This document shows, in pieces, positions 44,576 through 56,521 of a DNA stretch of 64,000 bases. Made by a program: the position numbers and the translations under genes. Position 1 is the stretch's first letter. Each line of letters opens with the position of its first letter. Under the pieces are notes generated by a model. That model was given only the letters and a program-made list of their open reading frames with translations, was not told the origin of the DNA and did no database searches. The stretch spans positions 5,537,592 to 5,601,591 of the forward strand of contig CM055100.1 of NCBI GenBank assembly GCA_029204225.1, given 5' to 3'. Source of the stretch: Diphasiastrum complanatum (lineage: Eukaryota; Streptophyta; Lycopodiopsida; Lycopodiales; Lycopodiaceae).

Positions 44576-46716
44576 AGGGCTATACTACGAAAGATCTACG
44601 ACCCTACAGTCATACTCAAGAGAAGTAACTTACGATACTGATCCTGTCCACCTATTCCACATGTGCTTCTACCTGTATTCTCCCCATCCATGTCCAAATG
44701 AAATCTTGAAACAATCACCAAACCACCTGAGAATACCCATCAAATACTTACTCCAATATCATCTTCAAGTCCTTCACCAATGGTGTGCGCTGATATACCG
44801 TCTAGCTCACATGTGAGATCTTCCTTGGCTGCATCCAAATGACCTCTCTATTCCAATACTAGACCATGCAATCCTACTATGCACTATGATATAGCACGTC
44901 AACCTGAAATAACTGATAACTGAAGTAGATCTAAATCACAACACATAATCTTTATCATTTGGGCATATCTCAAGTTACAAATCACCACTCATTCATGCTT
45001 TTTTTACTTACCCAAAAAGTACCCTAAGCATGAGCTCCACCACACTTCCATCGTGAAGTGTTAACAGCTTGTCACTTCCAAACTTGTCCAAAAGTTCATC
45101 GTGCAAGCTCAACTCTGCAAACTCTAGTAGTCCACTTGCTACTCACCTTCATGAATACCCAGTTGCATGCCCTCTTTGCATCATTACCCCTTCATAAATG
45201 TAGTCAAGTTACTTGATTGCTTTCCAAATTTCCACTTTGATTCATCTAGTTGACCTTATCATTGACATCCTTCACCTTGTGACCACCACCATTGCATTGC
45301 CACCATTAAGCTAGTGTAAATGTCCCTCAACCGAGACATTTCTCCCTTGCAAAAGCATGTGAAGCAACCGCAACCATCGAGTCTGATGCCCTTCTCAATT
45401 TTCACCTTGAGAGGCCCCCTCCAAGCGTCCCTTGAGCTTGGTTAGTTCGAACTTCCAAAAAGTTGAACCAGTAGACATGAACTATTTCGCCATGTGTGTT
45501 GGCATAATGCGGCACCATGCCTGACTCTCTCCTATGGTTTGTTTCCCTCTCTCAATTTCTACTAATTAGGAGTTTCACGATGCCTCATTGCAAGTTTTCC
45601 GCATCTCCTAGCTTTCTCCAATGCAATTCCACCCTTTCCGCTCTCCCTCACAATGTACTATGGTTAGGCTCTTCAAAACCACTTGAAAACCACTTTAGAG
45701 CTCCTTACTATCGGCACACACCTTATTAGTAGCCTGCCCCACAGATTTTCAGCCAAAAATTGGGCTTAATTTGGCACATAGGTCACCAAATAGCAAAAAT
45801 CATACCTCATTGGGTCAGTCATCTCCTGCTCCATAGAATGGTGTCAAGAACGTGTCAAAATGCGTTTCTCCCTTGGCAATGTCGTCACTCTGTCTTTCAG
45901 CTATGTTCAAGCTTTTACAAGCTCCAATTTGGCCCTTATTTGACCCCAAAAGCCCTCCTTTAGCCAAAGATATCCACTTCCAAAGTGGCTTAAAAAAAAC
46001 TAGTTCAAAAATGAACTATTTCTTCTTTTTGAAAACTCATGGCCTTCAAACCCAGATTCACCACTTGGGCCCTTTCATGATTTTCTAAATGAAATTTTTT
46101 AATGAGAATTCTTCATCGTTATCTTTCAATGTCCTTCAAGCCCACATCAAGCTCATCCAATGGCCATTTCTAATCGAATGGGCCACACCCTTTGGCATAT
46201 TCATCGTCGATCCATCTGAACCTTGATCTGGTGGATTTTCACGTATCTAAACATCGAACTAGGCTGTTGCAATTGCAGAGCACTTTTTGACACAGCAGCC
46301 CTGCTCATTTGGTTGCGCGCGATTGTCGTTGCTATCTCTCCTTCCTTTCTTTGCTATGGCCTTCATACGAGGGTTTTTGCCATGTTTCAGGCTTGTGCTA
46401 CAAATCGATCAAACACTCTTACCTCTCCACCACCTCCACGGCCAGTTGCAGCTTTCTGCAGGCAGATTCATGTGCCTAGGGCGCCTCCATGTAGCTCGTT
46501 ACATATCATAATTTTGTTACTCATAGAGAAATATTTCCATTTTCCTTTCTGAAATCCCTTTATATTCTGTTTGCGGCTACCCATGGCCTCCTGGCTTCCT
46601 TTCTACTCACCAAGGTGCCCTGCTACAACTCTTTACAGCTTCAAAATAGACCACCAACAGTGAAAAATCAATGTTTTAATCACTTCAAACTCTGGCCAGC
46701 CTTTTTGGCTATCTGA
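44576..46716 (+). other. probable leader between LTR and gag; no gene seen
   Basis: No recognisable protein. Short ORFs (for example 45517-45729 and 46223-46552) have no motif support. If 43796 starts an LTR, this 2.1 kb is its long untranslated leader. Otherwise it contains unrelated insertions. Confidence 0.4.
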
Positions 46717-46966
46717 GGTCTGAGATCGGAACGATCAATAGCACGAAGGATAGCAAATCAGGCACCACACCTTCCCAAATTAGCAGCTATGCAACAAGAG
46801 GCAGAATCGAAACCAGCACCAATGGATCCAATGGGCCAACCCGTACCTGTCGCTCCCTTGCAAGCAGTCCAAAGAGCACCACGGATGGAGATACCCAAAT
46901 ACGACGAATCATCAGATCCCATCCGATTCCTCCAAATCTACAAGCAAGCATGTGAAATGTACGGCG
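46717..46966 (+). pseudogene. gag N-terminal part of copy A3
   Basis: The open frame reads IARRIANQAPHLPKLAAM... then PRMEIPKYDESSDPIRFLQ and KQACEMYGV, the beginning of a Ty3/gypsy gag. It is interrupted at 46966 by the copia B insertion and resumes at 50893 with QTPAEKLMLFPMSL. Confidence 0.8.
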
Positions 46967-47842
46967 TGTTAAAAATTGTAAAACATATCTATCATCTGTT
47001 GTTAATGTTTGGGGGATCCTACCCATGTAAATATTTTGTACATATCCAAGGTATGTGAATTGAGCACATATCCTTGTAGAATAGGGCGAGTTTGGGTTAG
47101 GTAGATCAAATTCCAGTGACATGCATAAAGTCTAGTTGGTCTAGTATGATATGCAATAATGTTGACAATGTCTAGTTTGACATGCATATAGAGATTCACA
47201 TGGAATTGGTCAATTATGACTTTGTAGAAACTCGAGCCACAATAAATGCATAATGTCCTAAGTTTCCATAGTGACATGCAAAGCATGCAATGCAATCACT
47301 CTAATGGACACATGCATGTAGATTTGTACATGGCTAGTTGAGAAATTGCCATTTGGAGAAAGTAGGTAGAAGCTAGGTGCAACCTATGCATGCTAGCAGT
47401 TAGGTGTCAAATTAATAGTTGTTTGCACTTGAATAGGTGTAGGATGTGTATTGAATGCAAGGAGTACCACAAATTTTGGCTCTCCTGTATATGTACATAT
47501 CATTCTCATTCACAAAGTAATGAAGAACCAAAATTTCATAGCTATCTCATGTTTGGTTGGATCTAAACTGTTTTTTTCTTGTTATCTCTCTAGCTCTCTC
47601 TCTCTCTAACTCGTGTTGAGGCTAATGCTTATGCATTGTAATTTTGTACTTTTAATCATTCTTTGATTCATTGCTATCATAGTCTATTGATTAGCATGCT
47701 AGATTGTGAATTAGCCATATCTTCAGAACTAGATCTTGTTGAACAATGTAGAATCAGGGTACTGTGCCAATCACAAAGCTTAATCAAGATCAGTCACTCT
47801 TGTGCACATTCCCCACACGTGTGAATTCTGGAATTTTTAACA
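46967..47842 (+). mobile_element. 5' LTR of copia B
   Basis: 876 bp from TGTTAAAAATTG to AATTTTTAACA, with inverted ends. It contains a CT microsatellite near 47590 and the palindrome CACACGTGTG ending at 47823. Confidence 0.85.
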
Positions 47843-47855
47843 TGATATCAGAGCC
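47843..47855 (+). promoter_or_regulatory. primer binding site of copia B
   Basis: TGATATCAGAGCC, one base off the initiator-Met PBS consensus TGGTATCAGAGCC. Confidence 0.85.
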
Positions 47856-48613
47856 TCATTAAGCTTTGCATGCTAATTTCTCTGATAGTACAAGAAATTG
47901 AGAGATAAACAAGCAAAAAAAAACAGTTTTTCATCTTTTGTAACATTTCTCTGAAGTGTAATTGGATTAAATCGGACTTGAACTGAATTTTCAGACCTGA
48001 ATTGAGGTAGTACGGAATTTTGGAATTCCACACGTGTGAAAATCATAGATTTTCAGTCCCTTTGTTTTCCTTGCTGATAGATCCAAAGATAGCAGTATTA
48101 TAGCTTGATGGAAAGCTTATGATCTGTACTTTCCATAGAAATTGAAAGCAAATCAATTTGAAGTGTCTAGCAAGAGTTATAAGCTCTTAAAGAGGATTAG
48201 GATAGGTCCAAAATCCGAGTGACAACATTTTGATTTGAATCAATTTATACTTTGTTCTGAATTCATGGTTTTGAGCATCCTACACAAGAAACTAATTATC
48301 AAGACTGAGTTTGAAGTAATTGAAAACCCTTTGAGCCTTCTGAGTGTCAATAGTGTTTTCTTTTGTTGCATTTCACACATGCCAAAAGTAGGATTCAAAC
48401 TAACCAAAGTGTCTCAATCCACTTTGTGTATCTGATCTAGTTAGCTTGTCTTGTGGAATATTTGAGATCTGTCTCAAATACAGTTGCATGTGTTTCACAT
48501 ATGAAGGTAGTACATTTTTTGAAAATACCTATAGTGAAAGAGAGCAGCAACTCTAAGTCAGATAGGAACAAGCTCAAACATATTGCGGTCCAATTACAAG
48601 AGTCTTCACATTC

Positions 48614-50458
48614 ATGGCATCTATAGAAGATTGTCTCTTTCAAGCTAGCGAAAGACTATACACCTTTAACTATTCAGTTTGGAAGGACAGAATAGAATCC
48701 TTGTTGATTCTCTATGGTGTAATGGATATTGTAACTAGAATTGAAGTTGAACCTGCAACTTTTGATGAGGCTCAGAGATTCAAGAAGAGAGCAAGAATTG
48801 CTCTACATATCGTCAAATTGAACATCTCTGATGAGATGTTGAGAGAGATTAGTTCATGCACCTCATCAAAAGAGACTTGGGAGACTCTTAAGAACCTTCA
48901 TGAAGCCGAGATCAAGTCAAGAAAGAGGAGTAAGAACCAGTACTCTCGTGCCTTCACCAAGAAAAAAGCAAAGAACAAAGACTATGGTGGAGTAGAAGAT
49001 GAGTCAGCTCATCCTTCTAACTTCAAGAAGAAGACACAAGAAGTTCAAACCATTTGTATCATAGAAGACTCACATGCAAGTTGTGGAGAGGCATCTCTTC
49101 TGATGTCTAGTTTTTCTTCTTTACCTTTTAATGATGTATCATGGTATATTGATAGTGGAGCAACAACTCATATGAGTTGCTCCAAAGATTATTTTGTTTC
49201 TATTGAATATGTTCTAGATCCTAAGAAATCAATATACACAGCAGTTGGTGATGCATGTGCAATTGAAGGTGTTGGAAGTTGTTCCTCAAAACTTACATCT
49301 TCTATGAATTTTACACTTTCCAATGTTCTCTATGTGCCTAATCTTACAAAGAGTGTGATTAGTGTAGGAAAGTTGTTAGATGATGGTTATGAACTGGATT
49401 TCAATATCAATGGTTGTTTCATAAAGAAAGAAGATAAGATCCTTGCAAGTGGATCTAGATATGGAGATGTGCATGAAAATTCAAGTTTATGTGATGCTGC
49501 ATTAATGACTTATGTTTCCAAGGAGGAGCTATGGCATAGGAAGTTGTATGTTTCCAACTTCAGGTCTATGCCTATTATAGTCAAGGAGATCAAGCCAAAA
49601 GTGGCTTATTCTATGGCAAAATCACTTATGGATCCATATTTAATGTCTTCTAAAAAGACAGAACATTCTATGGAGTTGGAACATTCAGATGTTCATCTTT
49701 CCTTATCAGTAAGCAAGGAAGGTGTTTCTTGCTTTGCATGTACTATTGATGGATCCACAAGTTACATTTGGATGTGTCTTGTCTCTTCAAGTTTTTTGGT
49801 GCATATGTATGTTCTATCATGCAAAACTTTATGGAGTTATGAAGCTAATGGAAGGAGTGCACTTTATGAAGTCTTGTTCAGTTATAAGCCTAAGGTTGTA
49901 TACCTCAGTGTTCTTGAAGACTATTGCTTTGTATGTGGTTTCTTGGAAAGAAAGAAGGATGGTGATCCTAGTCTGTGGATCATGGTTGGATACTTATCCA
50001 CCAAGGAAGGCTACATAGCCTTGACACTCTCTATCTCAAAGGTGTTTGAGCATGGGAAAGTTCTTGATTTTGAAGATCTATTTTCTATCTTGGAAGTGGC
50101 CGAGAGCACAGTGTCTCGTAGTGCATCACAAGTCATTACTATGGCAAGTAATCAAGTTGTGATGAGGTCAAGGTTTGAGGAGGAGTATCCTCAACATGCA
50201 TGTCCAAGGAGATCTTCATCATTGTACAAGGCCGAGTCCTTGTTGATCTTATTTCATGGAAAAGAAAAGAAAAGTAAAGGTGGTTTTCATTTTGTTTTAC
50301 TCACCTATTGTTTTTTTTCTTTGATTAATGATGTATCTTGCTTAATTGAGATTTGCGTATCTCAAAGATCAAGTAAGACTATTATGTTTTTGAATGAAGT
50401 CTTTAGTTTGGAATTACTTCTTGTCTCTTGTGACTTGCCATTTGGAGAAAGTAGGTAG
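48614..50458 (+). CDS. collapsed gag-protease-integrase ORF of copia B
   Basis: A 614-codon uninterrupted frame from ATG 48614, 0.77 kb after the PBS. Residues 1-110: copia gag capsid start (LFQASERLYTFNYSVWKDRI, EISSCTSSKETWETLKNL). A basic segment follows and the zinc knuckle is missing. Residues about 175-190: protease site WYIDSGATTHMS. Residues 300-315: GAG-pre-integrase ELWHRKLYVSNF. Residues 350-510 are a compressed integrase remnant (HSDVHLSLSVSKEG, YEVLFSYKPKVVYL) without the catalytic D-D-E. The rest resembles the C1 module. The last seven codons lie in the 3' LTR. It is open despite lacking RT. Confidence 0.75.
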   Translation: MASIEDCLFQASERLYTFNYSVWKDRIESLLILYGVMDIVTRIEVEPATFDEAQRFKKRARIALHIVKLNISDEMLREISSCTSSKETWETLKNLHEAEIKSRKRSKNQYSRAFTKKKAKNKDYGGVEDESAHPSNFKKKTQEVQTICIIEDSHASCGEASLLMSSFSSLPFNDVSWYIDSGATTHMSCSKDYFVSIEYVLDPKKSIYTAVGDACAIEGVGSCSSKLTSSMNFTLSNVLYVPNLTKSVISVGKLLDDGYELDFNINGCFIKKEDKILASGSRYGDVHENSSLCDAALMTYVSKEELWHRKLYVSNFRSMPIIVKEIKPKVAYSMAKSLMDPYLMSSKKTEHSMELEHSDVHLSLSVSKEGVSCFACTIDGSTSYIWMCLVSSSFLVHMYVLSCKTLWSYEANGRSALYEVLFSYKPKVVYLSVLEDYCFVCGFLERKKDGDPSLWIMVGYLSTKEGYIALTLSISKVFEHGKVLDFEDLFSILEVAESTVSRSASQVITMASNQVVMRSRFEEEYPQHACPRRSSSLYKAESLLILFHGKEKKSKGGFHFVLLTYCFFSLINDVSCLIEICVSQRSSKTIMFLNEVFSLELLLVSCDLPFGESR

Positions 50459-50887
50459 AAGTTAGGTGCAACCTATGCATGCTAGCAGTTAGGTGTCAAG
50501 TTAATAGTTGTTTGCACTTGAATAGGTGTAGGATGTGTATTGAATGCAAGGAGTACCACAAATTTTGGCTCTCCTATATGTGTACATATCATTCTCATTC
50601 ACAAAGTAATGAAGAACCAAAATTTATGTTTGGTTGCATCTCAGCTGTTTTTTTCTTGTTATCTCTCTAGCTCTCTCTCTCTCTAACTCGTGTTGAGGCT
50701 AATGCTTATGCATTGTAATCTTGTACTTTTAATCATTCTTTGATTCATTGCTATCATAGTCTATTGATTAGCATGCTAGATTGTGAATTAGCCATATCTT
50801 CTGAACTAGATCTTGTTGAACAATCTAGAATCAAGGTACTGTGCCAATCACAAAGCTTAATCAAGATCTAATTCTGGAATTTTCAAC
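50435..50887 (+). mobile_element. 3' LTR of copia B, 5'-truncated
   Basis: It matches 47346-47842 of the 5' LTR with a few substitutions and small deletions (one removes the CACACGTGTG box). The first 380 bp and the PPT are absent. Confidence 0.9.
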
Positions 50888-50892
50888 ACGGT

Positions 50893-52149
50893 GAACAGAC
50901 ACCTGCGGAGAAGCTAATGCTATTCCCTATGTCCTTACTAGCAGTGGCTCAAGATTGGTTATTCAACCTGTCAAAGGAAGAGAAATCCACCTGGGAAGCG
51001 GTTAAAGCGGCTCTCATTACGCGCTTTAAACCAAGAAGGTTCCTAGAAGACCCGTTTCTCCTGCTGAGCAAAGTCAAGATGGGAAAACAAGAAAGGGTCC
51101 GGGACTATATTGAACGGGTCAAACATCTACAATCCGAGTGCAGTGCAGCCCTGACTCCCGATCATGCAATGATCATGTGGTTCCTAGCCGGATTACCATG
51201 AAGCATCAGAAGAGAACTGAAACGACGGGAGCAGTACGCTACTCTGCAAGAAGCTATGGAAGATGCCATCAGGGAAGAGGATGAGGGATCTGATGACGAA
51301 TATCCTTCCACCCACACTCCAACTCCCTCGATTGCATCATCATCATCAAATGCATCTGCTCTATCCTCAGAACTGCTACTGGAGCAAATGACAAAATTAC
51401 ACAAACAACAGATAGAGCAACTTACGGCGCAGTTTGACCAAAAACACAAAGCCTTACAAGGAACTGTAGTAGTAACTCCACATCAACCGGAACCAAACCA
51501 GCTGCAGTATCCTCAACGGGAGAATGTATGGTGTTCAGTATGCACGCAAAACCATACAACGAACGAGTGTCTAGTCCTAAAGCAAAATCTAAGACTGACA
51601 CATAGATTTTCCCATCTGTGCAATGCAACATTGCACGATACGACATTTTGTCCGTTTAACCCCCGGATTGTTCAACAGAAGAGAAGTCCTTACCAGACTT
51701 CCTATCCTTATCATCAAGGGGCACCCAACGCGGCACCAAGGTACGGCGCACCAAATCAACCACAGCGTATGGCCTTACCTGCTCCACCAGGACTAGCCAA
51801 TCAACAAGTGGCCCATGTAAACCTGACAGCATCAGAACCAGAGATGCAAATGCGACGTCAACCTGAGCAGCAGCAATGGTACGGACCAAATGAACCATTT
51901 ATGGATCCTGCCATAAATGAATATGTTTTGGCCTATGCAGCTCAAACCCAGCGCCAAGGCGGAAGAAATTACGGCTCCTACGCATGCGGCGAAGGACACA
52001 GAATAGCAGAATGTCCCTACAAGGGACAATATACAACGTCTTGCTGAGAATGCGCTTATGGACACTGTTACAAGAATTGTCCACTTAAACTTGGAACTAG
52101 TGCACCTCTTAACCTCGTTGCCATACAGCAACCAGCAGTTCCAGCAGGG
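50893..52149 (+). pseudogene. gag remainder with zinc knuckles, copy A3
   Basis: Frame-continuous apart from stops at 51199 and 52045. LTAVAQDW-type capsid motifs: LLAVAQDWLFNLSKEEKSTW and ITRFKPRRFLEDP (Retrotrans_gag). Then DYIERVKHLQSEC, an acidic linker and a Gln-rich stretch. Cys/His clusters follow: CSVCTQNHTTNEC (C-x2-C-x3-H-x4-C), CGEGHRIAEC and ECAYGHCYKNC, which act as nucleocapsid knuckles. A Pro/Gln-rich part lies between them. Confidence 0.85.
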
Positions 52150-53280
52150 ATGCCATCGGAAGGTCGACAATTCCACGCTCCTGTGTTAGCTATTACGAGA
52201 GCACAAAAGAGGAAGGAAGTGGCTCCCTCACCACCACCATCGGTCACTGACGACCAACCCTCAACTTCAGCACCATATCCAAATGTGAGGGAAGAGAGAA
52301 GACAGTACCAGAAAATAAGACACTGGGTACAAAAAGCACAAGCGGAGGGAAAAGGGCAAAAAAGAGACCATCCCACGGAACCTCCAGTCGGCGTCGACCG
52401 GGAACCACAAACGGGCTCACCACTGAGCATTGATCAGAATGATCGGTTGCACCAACATGAACCACCTTTTCACATGGTGGAGCCCGATGAACCACACACT
52501 GAAAGGCTCGCACTATTACTGCCAAGCCATATTAGTTTACCACTCGGAGAACTATTGTCGATTGCACCACAAGCGAAAAGCTTTCTAGCTGAATGGGCCA
52601 AAGCGGATGAGGAGCCAGTAGCGCATGAGCCCATGTATTGTGCGGGCTATGATGAAACGAATAACGTCCTCCACATTGGAGCAGCATGGGAAAGTGATGA
52701 ACACAACATCACTTTACCAATCAAACACAAGAGATACGAGGACGAGGCGACAGTGGTAGATGGAGGATCAGGTGTCAATCTGATCTCCACTACTTTATAT
52801 GAAAAATGGGGTTTACAAGGATTGAAGCCAGCAAGATTTGCCATCAAGATAGCAGATCAATCCTGTGTGAAACCAAAAGGTGTAGTTGCCGATATCCCCG
52901 TCAAGATAGCAGACATGCAGTTTGTGATTACTTTTGTAGTCATGGATATACCTGAATCTCCATATGCATACCGAGTCTTACTAGGAAGACCATGGTTGAG
53001 GACTGCGCAAGTAGTACACAACTGAGGTACAGGGAAACTCACCTTCGAGAACAGAGAACAGGCTGTAAGGGTTGATCCAACCACATGGGCGATAAAACCT
53101 ATTGCACCCAAGGCTAATGACGGATCATCCATGACAGATCATATGATTGATCGCCCAAGGCCAGCCAAGGGAGGTCACTATCATTCAGAGACGAATGTCA
53201 TGAGATGGACAGATGCATTAGCAACTATTGATTGCCAAGCATGTCAATATGAATCAGATCCATAACCGAGTACATCTTCA
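52150..53280 (+). pseudogene. gag-pol junction and aspartic protease, copy A3
   Basis: Open from 52150 to 53025 in the gag frame. ITRAQKRKEVAPSPPP and HQHEPPFHMVEPDEP lead into the protease: TVVDGGSGVNLIS (D-G-G in place of D-S/T-G), DQSCVKPKGVVADIP, RVLLGRPWLRTAQVVHN. A TGA at 53023 replaces the Trp codon of VVHNWGTG. The sequence continues to TAA near 53265. Confidence 0.83.
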
Positions 53281-53295
53281 CCCAAATGTTACACT

Positions 53296-54006
53296 ATGGA
53301 CATAACAATCACATTTGGAGTGAATATGATAAACATAACATGGCTGTCAGCAGAGCCTACTGAGAACCCAGTGAACGATGATCTAGTTGCTTGGCAACAT
53401 GCTCTAACTTATAATAAGGAGGTTGAGCTGACTGATGGATGGCTGTCAGTGGAGCCTACTGAGAACCCAGTGAACGATGATCTAGTTGCTTGGCAACATG
53501 CTCTAACTTATAATAAGGAGGTTGAGCTGACTGATGAACAGGTCTTACACCACATGGACCCAGATCGTTACGAAACCAAGAAGGTACCAGCTCAACCACC
53601 ACAAAAGTCTGCTATGGCGAAAGTCTCAAGGATCGATCCACCTAAGACACCTGTGAATAAGAAGAATCGGTTGAAGCAATGCTACAACCAGTTGACCCGA
53701 TGGAGTGACCTACCCGAAGAGACGATAGCTACAGTAGACGTTGATATTTGCAACCATGAGGCAAATATCACAATAGTCCCGAAGAAAGACAACAAGGATA
53801 AACTCACCAAAATGACAAAAAAGGACGAAAAGAAGGTGTTGGATTCCTTGAAGTCACTCCAGTTGGACTCAAACACAGCATCATCTTCTACACAGGTGAC
53901 AGAAAAACAAAAAATGACCAGTCAGGCCAAGATCAATATGCTGAAAGAGAAATCTCGACGAGCTCTTGTTCACGAGATGCCTGATACTTTCAAGAATTAT
54001 ACTTAA
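53296..54006 (+). pseudogene. protease-RT linker, copy A3
   Basis: A 236-codon frame with ITFGVNMINITWLSAEP, then a 33-residue tandem duplication (WLSAEPTENPVNDDLV / WLSVEPTENPVNDDLV) and LHHMDPDRYETKKV. A Lys-rich segment ends in DTFKNYT-stop. The same linker without the duplication is in A2. Confidence 0.75.
53341..53538. repeat. 99-bp in-frame tandem duplication
   Basis: TGGCTGTCAGCAGAGCC at 53341 and TGGCTGTCAGTGGAGCC at 53440. The 99-bp units are almost identical, absent from A2, and keep the reading frame. Confidence 0.95.
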
Positions 54007-54097
54007 GACGACGTGGTAATCATGATGCCGCAAGCCCAACGAGAACCTGATCAAAGTCAAACACCAGCGGAACAAGTCTATAAAAGAAGAAAGGATA

Positions 54098-55537
54098 GTG
54101 CATGTGGGAGAACAGTTAAGATCCACGCAGTTCAAGAGACTACGATCCTTGTTGGTGGAATATAAAGACTGTTTTTCCTGGAGCTATAGTGATCTAAAGG
54201 GAATTTCGCCAACAGTACTCCAACATACCATACCCTTGGTGGACGGAGCACTCCCCAAGGTGAGCCGTTACTACCGCTGCAACCCGAATTATACAGAACT
54301 GATCAAGCAGGAGTTGCAAAAGCTGATGGACGCTTATTTCATTTACGAAATCGAGCACACGGAATGGGTATCGCCGATAGTTATAGTATCCAAGAAGAAT
54401 GGCAAAATGCGGATCTGTGTGAATCTGAAGGCGATGAATGCAGTCACCAAAAAGGACCATTTTCTTTTACCATTTACGAAAAGTGTCCTTGACAGGGTAG
54501 CTGGAGCCGAAGCCTACAGTTTTCTGGACGGCTTCAACGTCTACAACCAAGTGAAAATAGCCCCCCAGGACCAGCACAAGACAACATTTGCCATGGAATG
54601 GGGAACCTATGCCTATAAAGTGATGCCATTCGGACTTTGTAATGCCCCAAGCACTTTCCAGCGAGTCATTCAGGCGGCATTCAGGAATTATTTGCAAAAA
54701 ATTTTGGAAATTTTCTTGGATGATTTGTGCGTGCATGGACTAGATTCAGAACACTTATCCAATTTGGAGAGGTGTTACAAAAAATGTCGCGACTACCAGA
54801 TCTCCTTGAATCCAAAAAAATGTCAATTCTGGGTGACACATGGTTTGATACTCGGCCATATAGTGTCAAGACACGGGATCGCCACAGATCTATCAAAGAT
54901 CAGGATCATTATTGATCTACCACCACCGGGGACGATCCGCGAGGTCTACATTTTCATGGGTCATGCTAATTATTATAGGATCTTTATTCTTGATTTTGTG
55001 GAGTTAGCCAGACCAATCTACAAACTCACAACGGATCCACATTGGAATGAGAAAGCCCTAAAAGCTTTCCAAAAGCTTAAGGATGCATTGGTTTCGGCAC
55101 CAATCTTACGGCCACCCAATTGGTCCATTGAGTTTCACGTGCATACAGACGCATCGAAGTATGGAGTTGGAGCAGTCTTAACCTAGCCAGGTGAACACAA
55201 AAAGAATTTTCCAATTCGGTTTGCAAGCCGACAGCTCAGTGATACCGAAATGAACTATTCAACCACAGAGCGCGAAACACTGGCAATAATCTATGCGGTT
55301 AAGAGATTTCAACATTACTTGATGGCCGCACATTTTGCTTTTTATACAGACCATCAACCCTTGCTCTATCTCGTTAATAAAACTTGCAACACCGGAAGAA
55401 TCACTAAATGGCTACTTCTGTTGTTGGAGTTTGATTTTCGGATAGTAGTTCGCAAGGGAAAACAACACTACATGGCAGATCATGTGTCACGAATCAAGGG
55501 AAAGGAGATTGCCACCCAACCCGACGATGAGTTAGCA
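54098..55537 (+). pseudogene. reverse transcriptase and RNase H, copy A3
   Basis: Open from 54098 to 55186, then one TAG, then open to the breakpoint. FIYEIEHTEWVSPIV, SKKNGKMRICVNL, FLDGFNVYNQ (Ser-Gly changed to Asn-Val), LCNAPSTFQRVIQ and catalytic FLDD (IFLDDLCVHG). RNase H: HVHTDASKYGVGA, TERETLAIIYA, FYTDHQPLLYL, YMADHVSRIKG. It ends abruptly at 55537 against minus-strand gypsy G4, so integrase is missing. Confidence 0.87.
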
Positions 55538-56521
55538 GATGGTAGACTGTGCGTAATGTCCGCGAATGGTTGGAGAAACATTTGTTTCATCACATGTTGT
55601 AGAAAAACATTCATCTTCTTCTCACACAAGTTTTGTTTTACCAATAGAGTAATCAACTGATATCCTTTGATCTCTATTACCAAAAACGATTCGTTGTTTT
55701 TTCCAGTCTTGTATCACTTCGGCATTGGTTAACCAAGTAGTTCCCAATAAAAATTTATATGCTGACTTTTCCTATGGAAGATGTAGTACCACATAATCAA
55801 TTACAAACTTAAGTCCTACTATTTTAATGGGTACGACATTGATGTGTCCATATGGTTCGGTTGAAGATTGATCAGCTAAGTTTAGCCGATACTTGGGTGG
55901 AATAATAGGTCCTACTCCCCATTGTTTAGCAAGAGATAGCAATATGATGTTTACTCCCGATCCACTATCGATGATAGCAGATATAGTATCATATTCCTTA
56001 TGACTTACTGGTAAGGTGATGCAGCCTCTTGCTTTTCCTGTTTGGAACAATGTAGCATCAACTTGTTGGGCTTGCATTGGAATCTCCGGTTCATGAGGTA
56101 TCTCAATATCCTCATATGGTTGATATAATTCTTGGGTTATGATTTTGCGTAAGGGTCGAGATAAAACGCAAAGTGATTTGAGATTGTAGAAGATCGGATA
56201 TGATCTCTATTCCCAATGGTTGTGGTAAGTGTTTTTGTTGAGTTTTCTCGGTTAATGGAATAGGTTCATTTTCATATTCTTGTAGCAACTCATCTTGAAC
56301 TTGCTTATACCTCTCTAGTTCTTTTATAGGATCCGGATAAGATCTAGGCATCATTGAAGTACCCTCCTTCTTCAATGTTCTTACCGCTAGATTTAGCGTC
56401 GTTTATATTTTTTTGTTGCAGTTGAGCTCTTATCATCACCTGAATTGCTTGTTCTTCGACATGCCTAGCTGGCATAGTCTCTTTTTCTTGAGCAGGGCAA
56501 TCCTTGTAACAATGGGTTCTC
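55538..56521 (-). pseudogene. protease and gag C-terminus of gypsy G4
   Basis: Minus strand. A Cys/His remnant (THCYKDCPAQ) and linker run 56520-56112, with SYPDPIKELERYKQVQDEL matching the G3 linker. Then the protease at 56077-55772, IIDSGSGVNIILLSLAKQWG (D-S-G intact), and after a stop FLLGTTWLTNAEVIQDWKK down to 55540. It is the same family as G3, inverted relative to it. It is cut at 55538 by the A3 junction and at 56522 by the R1 LTR. Confidence 0.8.

Larger units (their letters stand above)
46967..50887 (+). mobile_element. non-autonomous copia element B, nested in gag
   Basis: Begins TGTTAAAAATTG and ends TTTTCAACA. It is flanked by CGGCG (46962-46966) and CGGTG (50888-50892), a 5-bp target duplication with one later change. 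Contents: full 5' LTR, PBS, leader, one 614-codon ORF, and a 3' LTR lacking its first part. RT, RNase H and the PPT are deleted. Confidence 0.88.
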
